From the NCBI GenBank assembly GCA_036274635.1, contig DASUFI010000065.1:1-20614 (forward strand): DNA of 20,614 nt. Reading direction: 5' to 3'. Source of the DNA: DASUFI01 sp036274635. GTDB lineage: Bacteria; Planctomycetota; B15-G4. The position numbers and the translations under genes were made by a program. How positions within the stretch are numbered: the first letter of the stretch is position 1; each line of letters opens with the position of its first letter. Under the pieces are notes generated by a model. The model had not been told where the DNA came from. It made no database searches and worked only from the letters and a program-made list of their open reading frames with translations. Positions 1-9,037 of this stretch are shown in pieces.

Positions 1-54
1 GTGGACAAGAAGCGGCTGCGCGCGGCGCACGCGCAGTTCCATCCGCGGGGGTGA
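1..54 (+). CDS. C-terminal tail of an unidentified protein (partial)
   Basis: Frame 1 is open from the first base and ends at a TGA at 52-54. Its 17 residues are VDKKRLRAAHAQFHPRG. The tail is basic and too short to assign. The gene starts outside the window and converges on uvrC, whose stop lies 12 bp away. It could also be a chance open frame, since only 17 codons are visible and the composition is G+C-rich. Confidence 0.4.
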   Translation: MDKKRLRAAHAQFHPRG

Positions 55-66
55 GCGCGGATGGGT

Positions 67-1947
67 TCAGCCGCCGACGCCCACGTGATCGCGGATGGCG
101 CGCGCCAGGTCCGGCCCGATGCCCTTGACCTCGGCGATCTCCTCGACGCTCGCGCGCGCCAGGCCCTGCGTACCGCCGAAGGCCGTCAGCAATCGCCGCC
201 GCAGCACCGGCCCCACTCCCGGGATGTCCTCCAGCCGGCTGTGCAGCGCCTCTTTACTGCGCGCCTTCCTGTGCGCGCCGATTGCGAAACGGTGCGCCTC
301 GTCGCGCAGGCGCTGCAGCAGGTACTCCTCGGGCGAGCCGCGGTCCAGCTCCTCCGGCTCCTTGCGGCCGGGCAGGAACACGCGCTCGCGCTCGCCCTCC
401 GCGAGCGTCAGCGCGCGGCCGCGCCGGCCACCCTTGGCCAGCGCCGCGAGCGGCACGGCGACGCCCGCGTCCGCGGAGGCCTGCTGCGCCGAGGAGAGCT
501 GCCCCGCGCCGCCGTCCACCACCAGCAGGTCCGGCAGCGGGTCCTCGGCCGCGCGAGCGAAGCGGCGCTTGAGCACCTCGCGCATGGCGCCGTAGTCGTC
601 CGGCCCCGTGAGCGTCTTGATGCGGTAGGTGCGGTAGCGCGACTTGTCCGGCTCGCCGTGCCGGAAGACGACGCGCGAGGCCACGATGCCGCCGCGGCCG
701 GTGTGGCTCACGTCGTAGCACTCGATGGTCTCGGGCAGCGTCGGCAGCCCGAGCCGCTCGGCGAGCGACTCCAGCAGCCGGCGCTGGTGCCCACGCTGCT
801 CGATCTCCAGCGCCAGCGCGTGCTCGGCGTTGCGGCTGGCCAGCTCGACGGCGGCGCGCCGCTCGCCGCGCTGCGGCGCCGAGACCGAGGTGCCGCCGCC
901 GCGCCGCTCGCCGAGGAAGGCCGCGAGGCCTTCCACGTCCGGCGGCTCGACCGGCAGCAGGATCTCGCGCGGCACGGGGCGGCCCTCGGCGTAGAACTCC
1001 TGCACGAAGCCGCCCAGCAGCTCGTCGTCGGGCAGCTCGGACTCGAGCGCGTGGCCGGCGGTGGACACCAGCGCGCCGCCGCGGAAGAAGAGCACGGTGA
1101 GCTGCGCCAGCTCGCCCGCGCGGTACAGGCCGATGACGTCCGCGTCCGGCAGCGAGGTGTTCTCCACGCCCGGGGGCGCCGCGATGGCGCGCAGCGCCTG
1201 GATCTGGTCGCGCAGCCGCGCCGCGCGCTCGTAGTGCTGGGCCTCGGCCTCCGCCGCCATGCGCCCCTGCAGGCCCTCCACCGCCTCCTCGCAGCGGCCG
1301 GACAGCACATCCAGCGCCTGGTCGAGCAGGGCCGCGTAATCCTCGCGCGTGACCAGGCCCACGCACGGCGCCACGCAGCGCCCCATGTCGTGCTTGAGGC
1401 AGGGCCGCGTGCGTGCCGCGAACTCGCGGTCGCTGCAGTCGCGCAGCGGGATGATGCCGCCCAGCAGCCGCAGCGCGTGGCGCAGCGAGCCGGCGCTGGC
1501 GAAGGGCCCGTGGAAGCTGATGTCCCGGCGCCGCCCGCGCGGCCGGCGCGCCAGGCCCAGCGCGGGGAAGGGATGGCGCCGGTCCACGCGCACGTACAGG
1601 AAGTCCTTGTCGTCGCGCAGCTTGACGTTGTAGGCCGGCTTCCAGCGCTTGACGAGCTTGTTCTCGAGCACGAAGGCGTCGGGCTCGCTGGCCGTGGTCA
1701 CGAACTCGATCGTGTGCACGTAGCGCTCGACGAAGATCACCGCGCGCCGGGTGTCGCCCTGGCTGCGCTGGAAGTAGCTGCGCACGCGCTCGCGCAGGTT
1801 GCGCGCCTTGCCCACGTAAGCCACCGCGCCCTGGTCGTTGCGGAAGAGGTAGACGCCGGGCCCCTCGGGCAGGCGCGCGATGACGCCGAGCAGCCGCTCG
1901 CGGCGCTCCTCACGCGTCTCGACGGGCGGGCCGGCCGGGGTGTCCAT
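67..1947 (-). CDS. uvrC: UvrABC excinuclease subunit C
   Basis: UvrC makes both incisions around a DNA lesion after UvrB is loaded (nucleotide excision repair, cytoplasmic). At 626 residues it is a normal length. An N-terminal GIY-YIG nuclease lies at about 24-105 (GVYLF at 31-35, AYVGKARN at 43-50). Four cysteines at 171, 183, 191 and 195 have the 12/8/4 spacing of the iron-sulfur ligands known in E. coli UvrC. A UVR domain for UvrB contact is at about 216-253. The RNase H-like second nuclease shows its D-D-H triad as D412 (ECYDVSH), D478 (VVDGG) and H552 (EAHRF). Two helix-hairpin-helix motifs follow at about 573-624. All catalytic residues are present. The ATG lies 3 bp after the uvrB stop (TAG GCC ATG), so the two are probably cotranscribed and translationally coupled. 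Confidence 0.97.
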   Translation of the reverse strand: MDTPAGPPVETREERRERLLGVIARLPEGPGVYLFRNDQGAVAYVGKARNLRERVRSYFQRSQGDTRRAVIFVERYVHTIEFVTTASEPDAFVLENKLVKRWKPAYNVKLRDDKDFLYVRVDRRHPFPALGLARRPRGRRRDISFHGPFASAGSLRHALRLLGGIIPLRDCSDREFAARTRPCLKHDMGRCVAPCVGLVTREDYAALLDQALDVLSGRCEEAVEGLQGRMAAEAEAQHYERAARLRDQIQALRAIAAPPGVENTSLPDADVIGLYRAGELAQLTVLFFRGGALVSTAGHALESELPDDELLGGFVQEFYAEGRPVPREILLPVEPPDVEGLAAFLGERRGGGTSVSAPQRGERRAAVELASRNAEHALALEIEQRGHQRRLLESLAERLGLPTLPETIECYDVSHTGRGGIVASRVVFRHGEPDKSRYRTYRIKTLTGPDDYGAMREVLKRRFARAAEDPLPDLLVVDGGAGQLSSAQQASADAGVAVPLAALAKGGRRGRALTLAEGERERVFLPGRKEPEELDRGSPEEYLLQRLRDEAHRFAIGAHRKARSKEALHSRLEDIPGVGPVLRRRLLTAFGGTQGLARASVEEIAEVKGIGPDLARAIRDHVGVGG

Positions 1948-1950
1948 GGC

Positions 1951-3939
<1,989 letters not shown>

Positions 3940-3977
3940 GGAGGCGCGCCGGCGCGGGACGGCGCGCGGGCCGCGCC

Positions 3978-3983
3978 ATGATA
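3978..3983 (-). promoter_or_regulatory. Possible -10 element for uvrB
   Basis: Read on the - strand this is TATCAT, one base from the TATAAT consensus, 38 bases before the uvrB ATG. It stands out in very G+C-rich surroundings. No good -35 hexamer lies 16-18 bases upstream, so the call rests on the -10 alone. Confidence 0.35.
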
Positions 3984-4035
3984 CGGACCGCGCCCTCCCG
4001 TCGTGCACCGTGCGACACGCACCCGCGCGACGACG

Positions 4036-4050
4036 GTTGATTCCGTCAAC
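4036..4050. promoter_or_regulatory. Inverted repeat in the divergent uvrB promoter region, possible operator
   Basis: GTTGA-TTCCG-TCAAC is a perfect 5-bp dyad with a 5-base centre. It is the least G+C-rich part of the 181-bp spacer between uvrB and the 4121 gene. It sits just upstream of the TATACA at 4066-4071. It does not match the LexA boxes I know (CTGT-N8-ACAG or GAAC-N4-GTTC), so no regulator is named. A dyad this short could be chance. Confidence 0.3.
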
Positions 4051-4065
4051 TGCGCGACCCGATCG

Positions 4066-4071
4066 TATACA
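4066..4071 (+). promoter_or_regulatory. Possible -10 element for the 4121 gene
   Basis: TATACA lies 49 bases before the ATG at 4121, on the same strand. TTGATT at 4037-4042 looks like a -35 hexamer but is 23 bases away, too far for a normal sigma-70 promoter. The assignment therefore rests mainly on the -10 and on its position in a divergent spacer. Confidence 0.35.
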
Positions 4072-4105
4072 CGGCGCCACGCCAGGGCGCCCACGGCAGC
4101 GCTGG

Positions 4106-4112
4106 AAGGAGG
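4106..4112 (+). promoter_or_regulatory. Shine-Dalgarno that fixes the start of the 4121 gene
   Basis: AAGGAGG, a full anti-16S complement, ends 8 bases before the ATG at 4121. The frame is open upstream to 3875, but only this ATG has a ribosome site and is followed directly by a signal peptide. Confidence 0.85.
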
Positions 4113-4120
4113 ATTCGGAC

Positions 4121-6187
4121 ATGGGACGCTGGCTCGCCCTCGGGGCGCTCCTGCTGGGCGCCCTCTGCGCCCACGCCGCGGCGCCGGCGCAGGAGGACGA
4201 GGCCGCTGCCATGGCCCGCAAGGTCTTCGAGGCGCTCAAGGCCGGAGACACCGCCGCGCTGGGCGCGCTCGTCGACTTCGACCAGCGCTCCGCCGATCGC
4301 GTCGCCCGCTACCAGCAGCAGGACCGCTGGGCCGACATGGACGAGGCCGCCCGCGCCGACATGCAGCTGAACCTGCTCCTGGACTGGACCGAGCCGCTGC
4401 AGGACTTCAACCGGCGCGCCACCATCATCAGCCTGGAGCCCGTCGCCGACCCCGACGCCGGACAGGGGCCCGTGCCCCAGCGGCGCATCCTCAAGATCGT
4501 CGCCCGCAACCCCTTCTCCGGCCAGGTCTGCGACATCCTCGTGGTCCTGAACCCCGGGCTGCGCCTGCTGGACGTGGTCCAGGGCGATCCGTACCGCGCC
4601 GGCGAGAACCCGGCGGGCCTCGACGGCCTGCAGCCCCGCGCCTACTTCACCGCCGGGCCGCCCGACGAGTCGTCGTGGCCGAAGAACCTCCCGGACGACG
4701 AGCTCGACCACATCGACGCCTCCGCGCTGGTGGATTCCCTGCTGGGCGCCAAGCCCGGCACCTCCATCGCCGACGCGCGTCAGCAGCTGCATGCCCACCC
4801 GAACCCCTCGGTGGCGCTGCTGGTCGAGCGGCTGGGCCAGATGGACGCCCAGCCCGAGCCCGACGCCGCCCAGCAGGCGCTGTTGGTCGCCGTCCTGGAG
4901 CAGATCACCGGCCACAAGACGCCTTGGCTGCCCGCCAAGCCGCCGGGCCTCGATGACGCCACCTGGCGCGCGCGCAACCACGACATGGTGCGCGACTGGT
5001 GCCGCTGGTACGCCGCGCAGGGCTGGCACTTCGTCGTGCAGCCGCCGCCGACGGCCGCGCAGCTCGCCGCCGCTCCCGTGCCCACGGCGCCGCCCGCCGG
5101 GCGCGCCCCGCCGCCGAAGCCGCCGGGCAGCACGCGGCCTGCGGGCTCCAGCACCCCGCCCGTCGTCGCCGCGCGCCCGAGCTCGCGCGACCTGCTCCTG
5201 CCCGCCGCCGCCGAGCTCACCCTGCGCTTCCAGGGCCGTCAGGTCACCGGCCGCGAGGTCGAGCCCGCGCTCGCACCCGCCCTGAAGGAAGCGCTCAACG
5301 ACTGGGCCGAGACCTGCACCAAGCTGCAGCTCACCGTGGTCAGCACCGGCAAGCCCGACTTCCTGGTCATCGGCCGCGCGCAGGACGCGACGCTGGACAG
5401 CGCCGCCAACTGGATGGACGAGGCGCTCGCGCTGCTCGACCCGGTCGTGCCCGTCATCGAGCCGCGCCAGCCCAAGACCGTCGTCGCGGTCTTCTTCGAC
5501 CTCCCCGCGTCGCGCACGCCCTTCTGGGGCAGCCTGCTCGACGAGCTCGTCCGGCGTCGGCTGCTGCTCGAAACCACGGCGGGCGAGCTGCGCAGCGCGC
5601 CGGCCGGTCTGCTGCGGCGCCAGGCGCCGCTGTTCCTGCAGCCCACCTGGGACCTGGGCGAGGACTCGGCCGACGGCGGCGGCGAGTTCCAGCTGGGCAA
5701 CGAAGTGGCCGGCAAGTTCGCGCAGTGCCTCGTGACCACGCGCTGCGGCGAGCTGCCGCGCCCCGTCCTCTGGGGCCTCGACTACGTGGTCGAGATGCAG
5801 CTCTTCACCACCGTGTACCAGTTCGACTCCGAGGGCTTCATGGCCACCGCAGACCACTTCGACTGGCCCGTGCGCACCAAGCAGATGCTGGCCAAGGCCA
5901 TGAAGGCACGTGACTTCTCGCTGGGCGCGCTGGCCGCGAAGGACGCCAGCGCCGGCAAGCCCGAGGACGCGCAGATGATCATCTGGGCCGCGCTCGAGTG
6001 GATGCGCCGCCAGCAGCCCGCCGCGCTGGCCAAGCTGCTCAAGGACCTGGCGGCGCTGCAGACCGCGACCGGGCCGCGCTACGCCACGTCGTGGACGCCT
6101 GCGCCCGACGCGACGGCGCAGGCCATGGCTGCCACGCTCGACGCCGTCGACGCCAAGGCGCTGCACGCCTGGCTGGACGCGATGTGA
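4121..6187 (+). CDS. Exported protein of unknown function with a degenerate peptidase-like C-terminal domain
   Basis: This is a 688-residue protein that I cannot name. Residues 1-23 form a signal peptide (hydrophobic LALGALLLGALCA, then AHAAAPAQ), so it is exported. An alpha/beta segment follows at about 28-165, then a helical, Trp-containing stretch at about 200-305 that resembles HEAT-like repeats. A Pro/Ala-rich linker spans about 306-357. The C-terminal part (about 360-620) resembles in layout the MA-type (gluzincin) peptidase-like domains of planctomycete exported proteins. Where those have HExxH and a downstream W-x-x-E-G, this one reads NEVAG at 527-531 and WGLDY at 551-555. No zinc site is therefore visible, and a catalytic peptidase role is unlikely. 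The start is set by AAGGAGG. The gene converges on the NIL-domain gene 46 bp away. Export is well supported; the domain relation is inference. Confidence 0.85.
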   Translation: MGRWLALGALLLGALCAHAAAPAQEDEAAAMARKVFEALKAGDTAALGALVDFDQRSADRVARYQQQDRWADMDEAARADMQLNLLLDWTEPLQDFNRRATIISLEPVADPDAGQGPVPQRRILKIVARNPFSGQVCDILVVLNPGLRLLDVVQGDPYRAGENPAGLDGLQPRAYFTAGPPDESSWPKNLPDDELDHIDASALVDSLLGAKPGTSIADARQQLHAHPNPSVALLVERLGQMDAQPEPDAAQQALLVAVLEQITGHKTPWLPAKPPGLDDATWRARNHDMVRDWCRWYAAQGWHFVVQPPPTAAQLAAAPVPTAPPAGRAPPPKPPGSTRPAGSSTPPVVAARPSSRDLLLPAAAELTLRFQGRQVTGREVEPALAPALKEALNDWAETCTKLQLTVVSTGKPDFLVIGRAQDATLDSAANWMDEALALLDPVVPVIEPRQPKTVVAVFFDLPASRTPFWGSLLDELVRRRLLLETTAGELRSAPAGLLRRQAPLFLQPTWDLGEDSADGGGEFQLGNEVAGKFAQCLVTTRCGELPRPVLWGLDYVVEMQLFTTVYQFDSEGFMATADHFDWPVRTKQMLAKAMKARDFSLGALAAKDASAGKPEDAQMIIWAALEWMRRQQPAALAKLLKDLAALQTATGPRYATSWTPAPDATAQAMAATLDAVDAKALHAWLDAM

Positions 6188-6233
6188 GCGCAGGCTGCGC
6201 CCTCTTGACCGCGCCCCTGCGCGAGGCTTGGCC

Positions 6234-6503
6234 TCAGGCTCCGGGTCGCGCGGGGATGCCGGTCTTCGGCAGGCCGCCCACGACGGACTCGATGCGCACG
6301 CCGCGGCTCGTGAGGTACTGCACGGCCTTGTCGATCTCGGGCTCGGGTCCCTCGAGCTCGAGGTAGACCAGGCCGATCTCGTCGCTGATCGTGGCGCCGC
6401 GGATGTTCGGGATGACCCGGAAGTCGCGCCCCAGGTTGTAGAGGAGCGGCTCGCGGATCATTTCCTTGGGAAAGGTGCAGTGGACGAGGCGCTTGCTGGT
6501 CAT
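6234..6503 (-). CDS. Stand-alone NIL-domain protein
   Basis: This is an 89-residue soluble protein, nearly all of it one NIL-type domain (about 4-75). That is the small ligand-binding fold found at the C-terminus of MetN methionine-transporter ATPases and in some ferredoxins. The matching pattern is a first strand with a TFP turn (VHCTFPKEMIREPL), a central I-P-N-I-R-G-A-T-I strand, a conserved L-E-L-E-G strand end, then E-I-D-K-A-V-Q-Y-L and R-G-V-R-I-E. In MetN this domain binds methionine and inhibits transport; for stand-alone forms the ligand is unknown. No transporter or Fe-S gene is adjacent, so context does not help. Of several in-frame starts, the ATG at 6503 sits at the domain edge and is preceded by an AGGGTGG Shine-Dalgarno-like run. 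The leader contains a small dyad, GTCCC-N6-GGGAC, at 6543-6558. Confidence 0.8.
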   Translation of the reverse strand: MTSKRLVHCTFPKEMIREPLLYNLGRDFRVIPNIRGATISDEIGLVYLELEGPEPEIDKAVQYLTSRGVRIESVVGGLPKTGIPARPGA

Positions 6504-6576
6504 GGCTACCACCCTGGGCGGCGCGTCCGGCCACGGGCCTGTGTCCCGCATTGGGGACGCGCGTTCGCAAGGCGGC

Positions 6577-6582
6577 ATCGTA
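6577..6582 (-). promoter_or_regulatory. Possible -10 element for the NIL-domain gene
   Basis: TACGAT on the - strand lies 73 bases before the ATG at 6503, in the gap between the hairpin at 6613-6646 and the gene. It fits the TAnnnT pattern, but no clear -35 is visible. Low support. Confidence 0.3.
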
Positions 6583-6612
6583 GCGGCGCCCGCAGGCGGA
6601 TGCCACAGGAGC

Positions 6613-6646
6613 CGCCGCCGCCGCGCGGATTCGCGCGGCGGCGGCG
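6613..6646 (-). terminator. Strong G+C-rich hairpin, probable terminator of the 6656 gene
   Basis: Fifteen bases at 6613-6627 pair perfectly with 6632-6646 around a 4-base loop (GATT on +). The hairpin begins 9 bases after the stop codon of the - strand gene at 6656 and lies between it and the next - strand gene. No run of T follows on the - strand, so it is not a classical intrinsic terminator. It may instead stop RNA polymerase by hairpin strength or protect the 3' end. Confidence 0.65.
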
Positions 6647-6655
6647 CTCCACGCA

Positions 6656-7942
6656 TCACTGCGCGAGTTGCAGCAGCACCGGGTTGCTCGCGCGCGCCGG
6701 CCCGCTGGCCGGCGGCGCAACGACCTGGATGACCACGTCCGTCGGCGGCAGGCCGGCCGGCAGGCTGGCCACGAGGCTGCCGAGACCCGTCGCGCCGGGC
6801 ACGATGCTCAGCGAAAGCGCCTGGCCCCAGCACACGTTGAGCAGCGTGTCATGCTTCAGGATGAAGCCGCCCCACCCCGGCATCATCGGCTTGGGATCGA
6901 CGACGCCGAGCGAGGCGAGCACCAGGTGCGGCACGCCGGGCTCGGCATCCGCCAGCATCACCGTGACGCTGCCGCCCTCCGGCGGGTTCGGGGCCGAGAC
7001 CGTGGTGGCCGGGAAGTGCGAGACCGCCACGGACAGCGCATCGATCTCCGGCGCGCCAACAAAGCCGAAGTCCGCCTCGGCATGACCAGGCACGATGCTG
7101 CCTCCGCCCACGGTGCTGAAGACCGTGGCGTCGTCGGCCGTCGGGCTCTGCACCGTGAACAGGACCGCCCCGTTCACCGGATCGCGCGCCAGGGACAGCG
7201 TGTCCGTGGTGGTGATCGTGGACGACGAGTCGAGCGCCAGGGTGACCATCGCGTTCACCTCCGTCTCGGTGTACAGGATGCTGGCCGATGGCGCGCCGAA
7301 CGGCAGGATCAGGATGTCGCCGTCCTTCACGGTGCCGGAGCCGTCGCTGGACAGGAAGGCCGAGTCCTCGTTGTCGCCGAAGGAGAACAGGATGGTGCCG
7401 TCGGCGTCGAGCTGGAAGGCGTCGACGTCCACGTTGCCGTCGGTGGCGCCGGTGATGCCCACGAAGGCGGACTCCGGGAGCCACACCGTGAAGTTGCCGT
7501 CGCCGCCGCGCAGGATGTCGCCGTCCAGGAAGCCGGCCTCGTTGCTGGCGAGCGAGATGTACAGCCCCTCGTCCGCGGTGGTGCCGCCCGTCTCGCTCAC
7601 CGCGTCGATGTCGGTGAACGTGGGCCAGTTGCCCGTGCCCCCGTCGCCGGCCATGAGCGACAGCGTCTCGGACGGCCAGGCCACGTGGGCCACTGCGCCT
7701 GGCGCCTGGAACACGAGATCCTCGTCACGCACCGGGCCGCTGGGCAGCGTGTCGTCCGCCGACAGCGACACCAGCACGTCGTAGCCCTGCGCGGCCCCCA
7801 GCGGCGCCGCGACCAGCAGCGCGAGGAGCGCAGCGGCCACGCTCGACCGCGGACGCCCGGCGCCGCCCGGAGGCGCGTCGCCCTTGTCACCCTTGCCACC
7901 CTTCCCGCCCTTGCCTCCCTTGCCTTGCCTCACGATGTGCAT
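6656..7942 (-). CDS. Exported repeat protein with Gly-Lys-rich N-terminus
   Basis: This is a 428-residue exported protein of unknown function. The N-terminus has a basic run of Gly-Lys repeats (residues 7-22), then a hydrophobic stretch (about 35-51) ending LGAAQG, a signal peptide with an unusually long n-region. The mature part has about four loosely similar units, each with an (L/V/I)xS(L/F) strand and an acidic turn ending in D(G/E)D(I/L): about 56-78, 128-144, 184-211 and 260-294. A (D/E)(I/V)DA motif recurs at 111, 172 and 299. The acidic turns could bind calcium, which is inference. Residues 323-428 resemble the C-terminus of the protein at 16543-19671. ATG 7942 is chosen over GTG 7954 because GGAG lies 6 bases before it. 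The gene follows epmA by 93 bp and is probably transcribed separately. Confidence 0.8.
   Translation of the reverse strand: MHIVRQGKGGKGGKGGKGDKGDAPPGGAGRPRSSVAAALLALLVAAPLGAAQGYDVLVSLSADDTLPSGPVRDEDLVFQAPGAVAHVAWPSETLSLMAGDGGTGNWPTFTDIDAVSETGGTTADEGLYISLASNEAGFLDGDILRGGDGNFTVWLPESAFVGITGATDGNVDVDAFQLDADGTILFSFGDNEDSAFLSSDGSGTVKDGDILILPFGAPSASILYTETEVNAMVTLALDSSSTITTTDTLSLARDPVNGAVLFTVQSPTADDATVFSTVGGGSIVPGHAEADFGFVGAPEIDALSVAVSHFPATTVSAPNPPEGGSVTVMLADAEPGVPHLVLASLGVVDPKPMMPGWGGFILKHDTLLNVCWGQALSLSIVPGATGLGSLVASLPAGLPPTDVVIQVVAPPASGPARASNPVLLQLAQ
7881..7925 (-). repeat. Five 9-bp tandem units encoding Gly-Lys repeats
   Basis: Five imperfect copies of a 9-base unit (CCCTTGCCN on +) run back to back: 7881, 7890, 7899, 7908 and 7917. 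They lie inside the start of the 428-residue protein and encode its GKG-type run. Being in whole codons, unit gain or loss would keep the frame. Confidence 0.85.
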
Positions 7943-7948
7943 CTGAGA

Positions 7949-7952
7949 CTCC
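7949..7952 (-). promoter_or_regulatory. Shine-Dalgarno deciding the start of the 6656-7942 gene
   Basis: GGAG on the - strand is followed by 6 bases and then ATG at 7942. The alternative in-frame GTG at 7954 overlaps this site, and its own upstream sequence shows no clear Shine-Dalgarno. Confidence 0.6.
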
Positions 7953-8035
7953 ACGTTGGGCGCGACGCCCGGCGGAGCTGACCGCCGGAAGGCACGTCGC
8001 GCGACGGAAGGCCAGTCGGATGAGAAGGCGCGGCG

Positions 8036-9037
8036 TTACACGCCCGGATCGAGGGCCAAGGGCAGCACGTCCGTGAGCCGGCGCGCGCCCAGCAGGGCCA
8101 TGAGCAGGCGGTCCACACCGAGCGCCATGCCCACGCACTCGGGCAGGCCGGGCTCGGCAAGGTCGGCCAGCAGGCCCTCGTCCCAGGGCGGCGCGGGGTC
8201 GTCGCGGCGCGCGGCGTCCTCTCTCCAGCGGCAGCGATGCTCGTCCGGGTCGGCCAGCTCCACGTAGCCGTTGGCCAGCTCCACGCCGCCGAGGTAGGCC
8301 TCGACGCGCAGAGCCACGCGCAGATCCTGCGGCGAGAGACGCGCCAGTGCGGCACCGAAGGCCGGCCAGTCGCGCAGGCACACGAGGCCCGGCAGGCGCG
8401 TCAGCGACGGCTCGACGCGCGCGACGAGGGCGCGACCGAAGGCCGTGGGCGCATCGTCGTCGTCGCACGCGCCGTCCACGCCGGCGCGGCGCGCAGAGGT
8501 GGAAAAGCTGCGCACATCGCCGTCGAGCAGCGGTGCGAGGTCGAGTCCCGCGAGCTCCGCGAAGGCCTCGCGCAGGGTCAGCACGCGTGGCGGCGCGGGC
8601 GCGGCCACGCCCAGTGCCGCCGCGGCCGCGCCGACGAGCCCGGCAACGTCCTCTACCAGCTCCTCGACCCGCGTGCCCGGCCGGTACCACTCGAGCATCG
8701 TGAACTGCGGCTGGTGCTGCGTGGACAGCTCGTCGCGCCCGCCGCGGAACGCGAAGCCCAGCGCATAGACGCGCGGCACGCCGGCGCAGACGAGGCGCTT
8801 GAGCGCGAGCTCTGGCGAAGTTTGCAGGAAGAGCGGGCCGGGCAGGCCGTCGAGCGTGACGCGCGGCGCGCGCAGGTGCGGCTCCTGGCCGGCGTGCGGC
8901 GCGAGGGGTGGCACGTCAGCCTCGAGGAAGTTGCGCGCGTCGAGCCAGGTGCGCAGTGCCGCGAGCAGCTTGGAGCGGCGCGCGACCAGGGCGGCCGCGT
9001 CGGGGTGGCGCACGAGGCGCGGCGGACGGCCGCTCAT
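8036..9037 (-). CDS. epmA: EF-P beta-lysylation ligase EpmA (GenX/PoxA), lysyl-tRNA synthetase paralogue
   Basis: EpmA activates lysine (in E. coli, R-beta-lysine made by EpmB) and joins it to a lysine of elongation factor P, which relieves ribosome stalling at proline runs. The 333 residues are close to the roughly 325 of E. coli EpmA. The protein is a class II catalytic core without the anticodon-binding domain of LysRS. Visible pieces are LFLQTSPELALKRL at about 69-82, motif 2 beginning at FRGG (97-100) and continuing HQPQFTMLEWYRP (108-120), VELANGYVELAD, and motif 3 with GMALGVDRLLMALLG near the C-terminus. Motif 2 has about two extra residues between FR and the conserved H. An earlier ATG exists at 9058, but 9037 forms an ATGA overlap with the upstream stop. 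No efp or epmB gene is in the window. It is the last gene of the asnS operon. Confidence 0.9.
   Translation of the reverse strand: MSGRPPRLVRHPDAAALVARRSKLLAALRTWLDARNFLEADVPPLAPHAGQEPHLRAPRVTLDGLPGPLFLQTSPELALKRLVCAGVPRVYALGFAFRGGRDELSTQHQPQFTMLEWYRPGTRVEELVEDVAGLVGAAAAALGVAAPAPPRVLTLREAFAELAGLDLAPLLDGDVRSFSTSARRAGVDGACDDDDAPTAFGRALVARVEPSLTRLPGLVCLRDWPAFGAALARLSPQDLRVALRVEAYLGGVELANGYVELADPDEHRCRWREDAARRDDPAPPWDEGLLADLAEPGLPECVGMALGVDRLLMALLGARRLTDVLPLALDPGV

Noticed and set aside
5620..5800. Active zinc metallopeptidase
   Set aside because: No HExxH is present in the C-terminal domain; the corresponding stretch reads NEVAG.
6234..6503. First read as PurS-like (small subunit of FGAM synthase) from its size
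   Set aside because: The TFP turn, the central I-P-N-I strand and the E-I-D-K-A-V-Q-Y-L / R-G-V-R-I-E ending fit a NIL domain better, and no purine genes are adjacent.
7881..7925. CRISPR-like array
   Set aside because: Units are 9 bases, without spacers, and lie in frame inside a gene.
8036..9037. Lysyl-tRNA synthetase (lysS)
   Set aside because: At 333 residues it lacks the N-terminal anticodon-binding OB domain, so EpmA is the better call.
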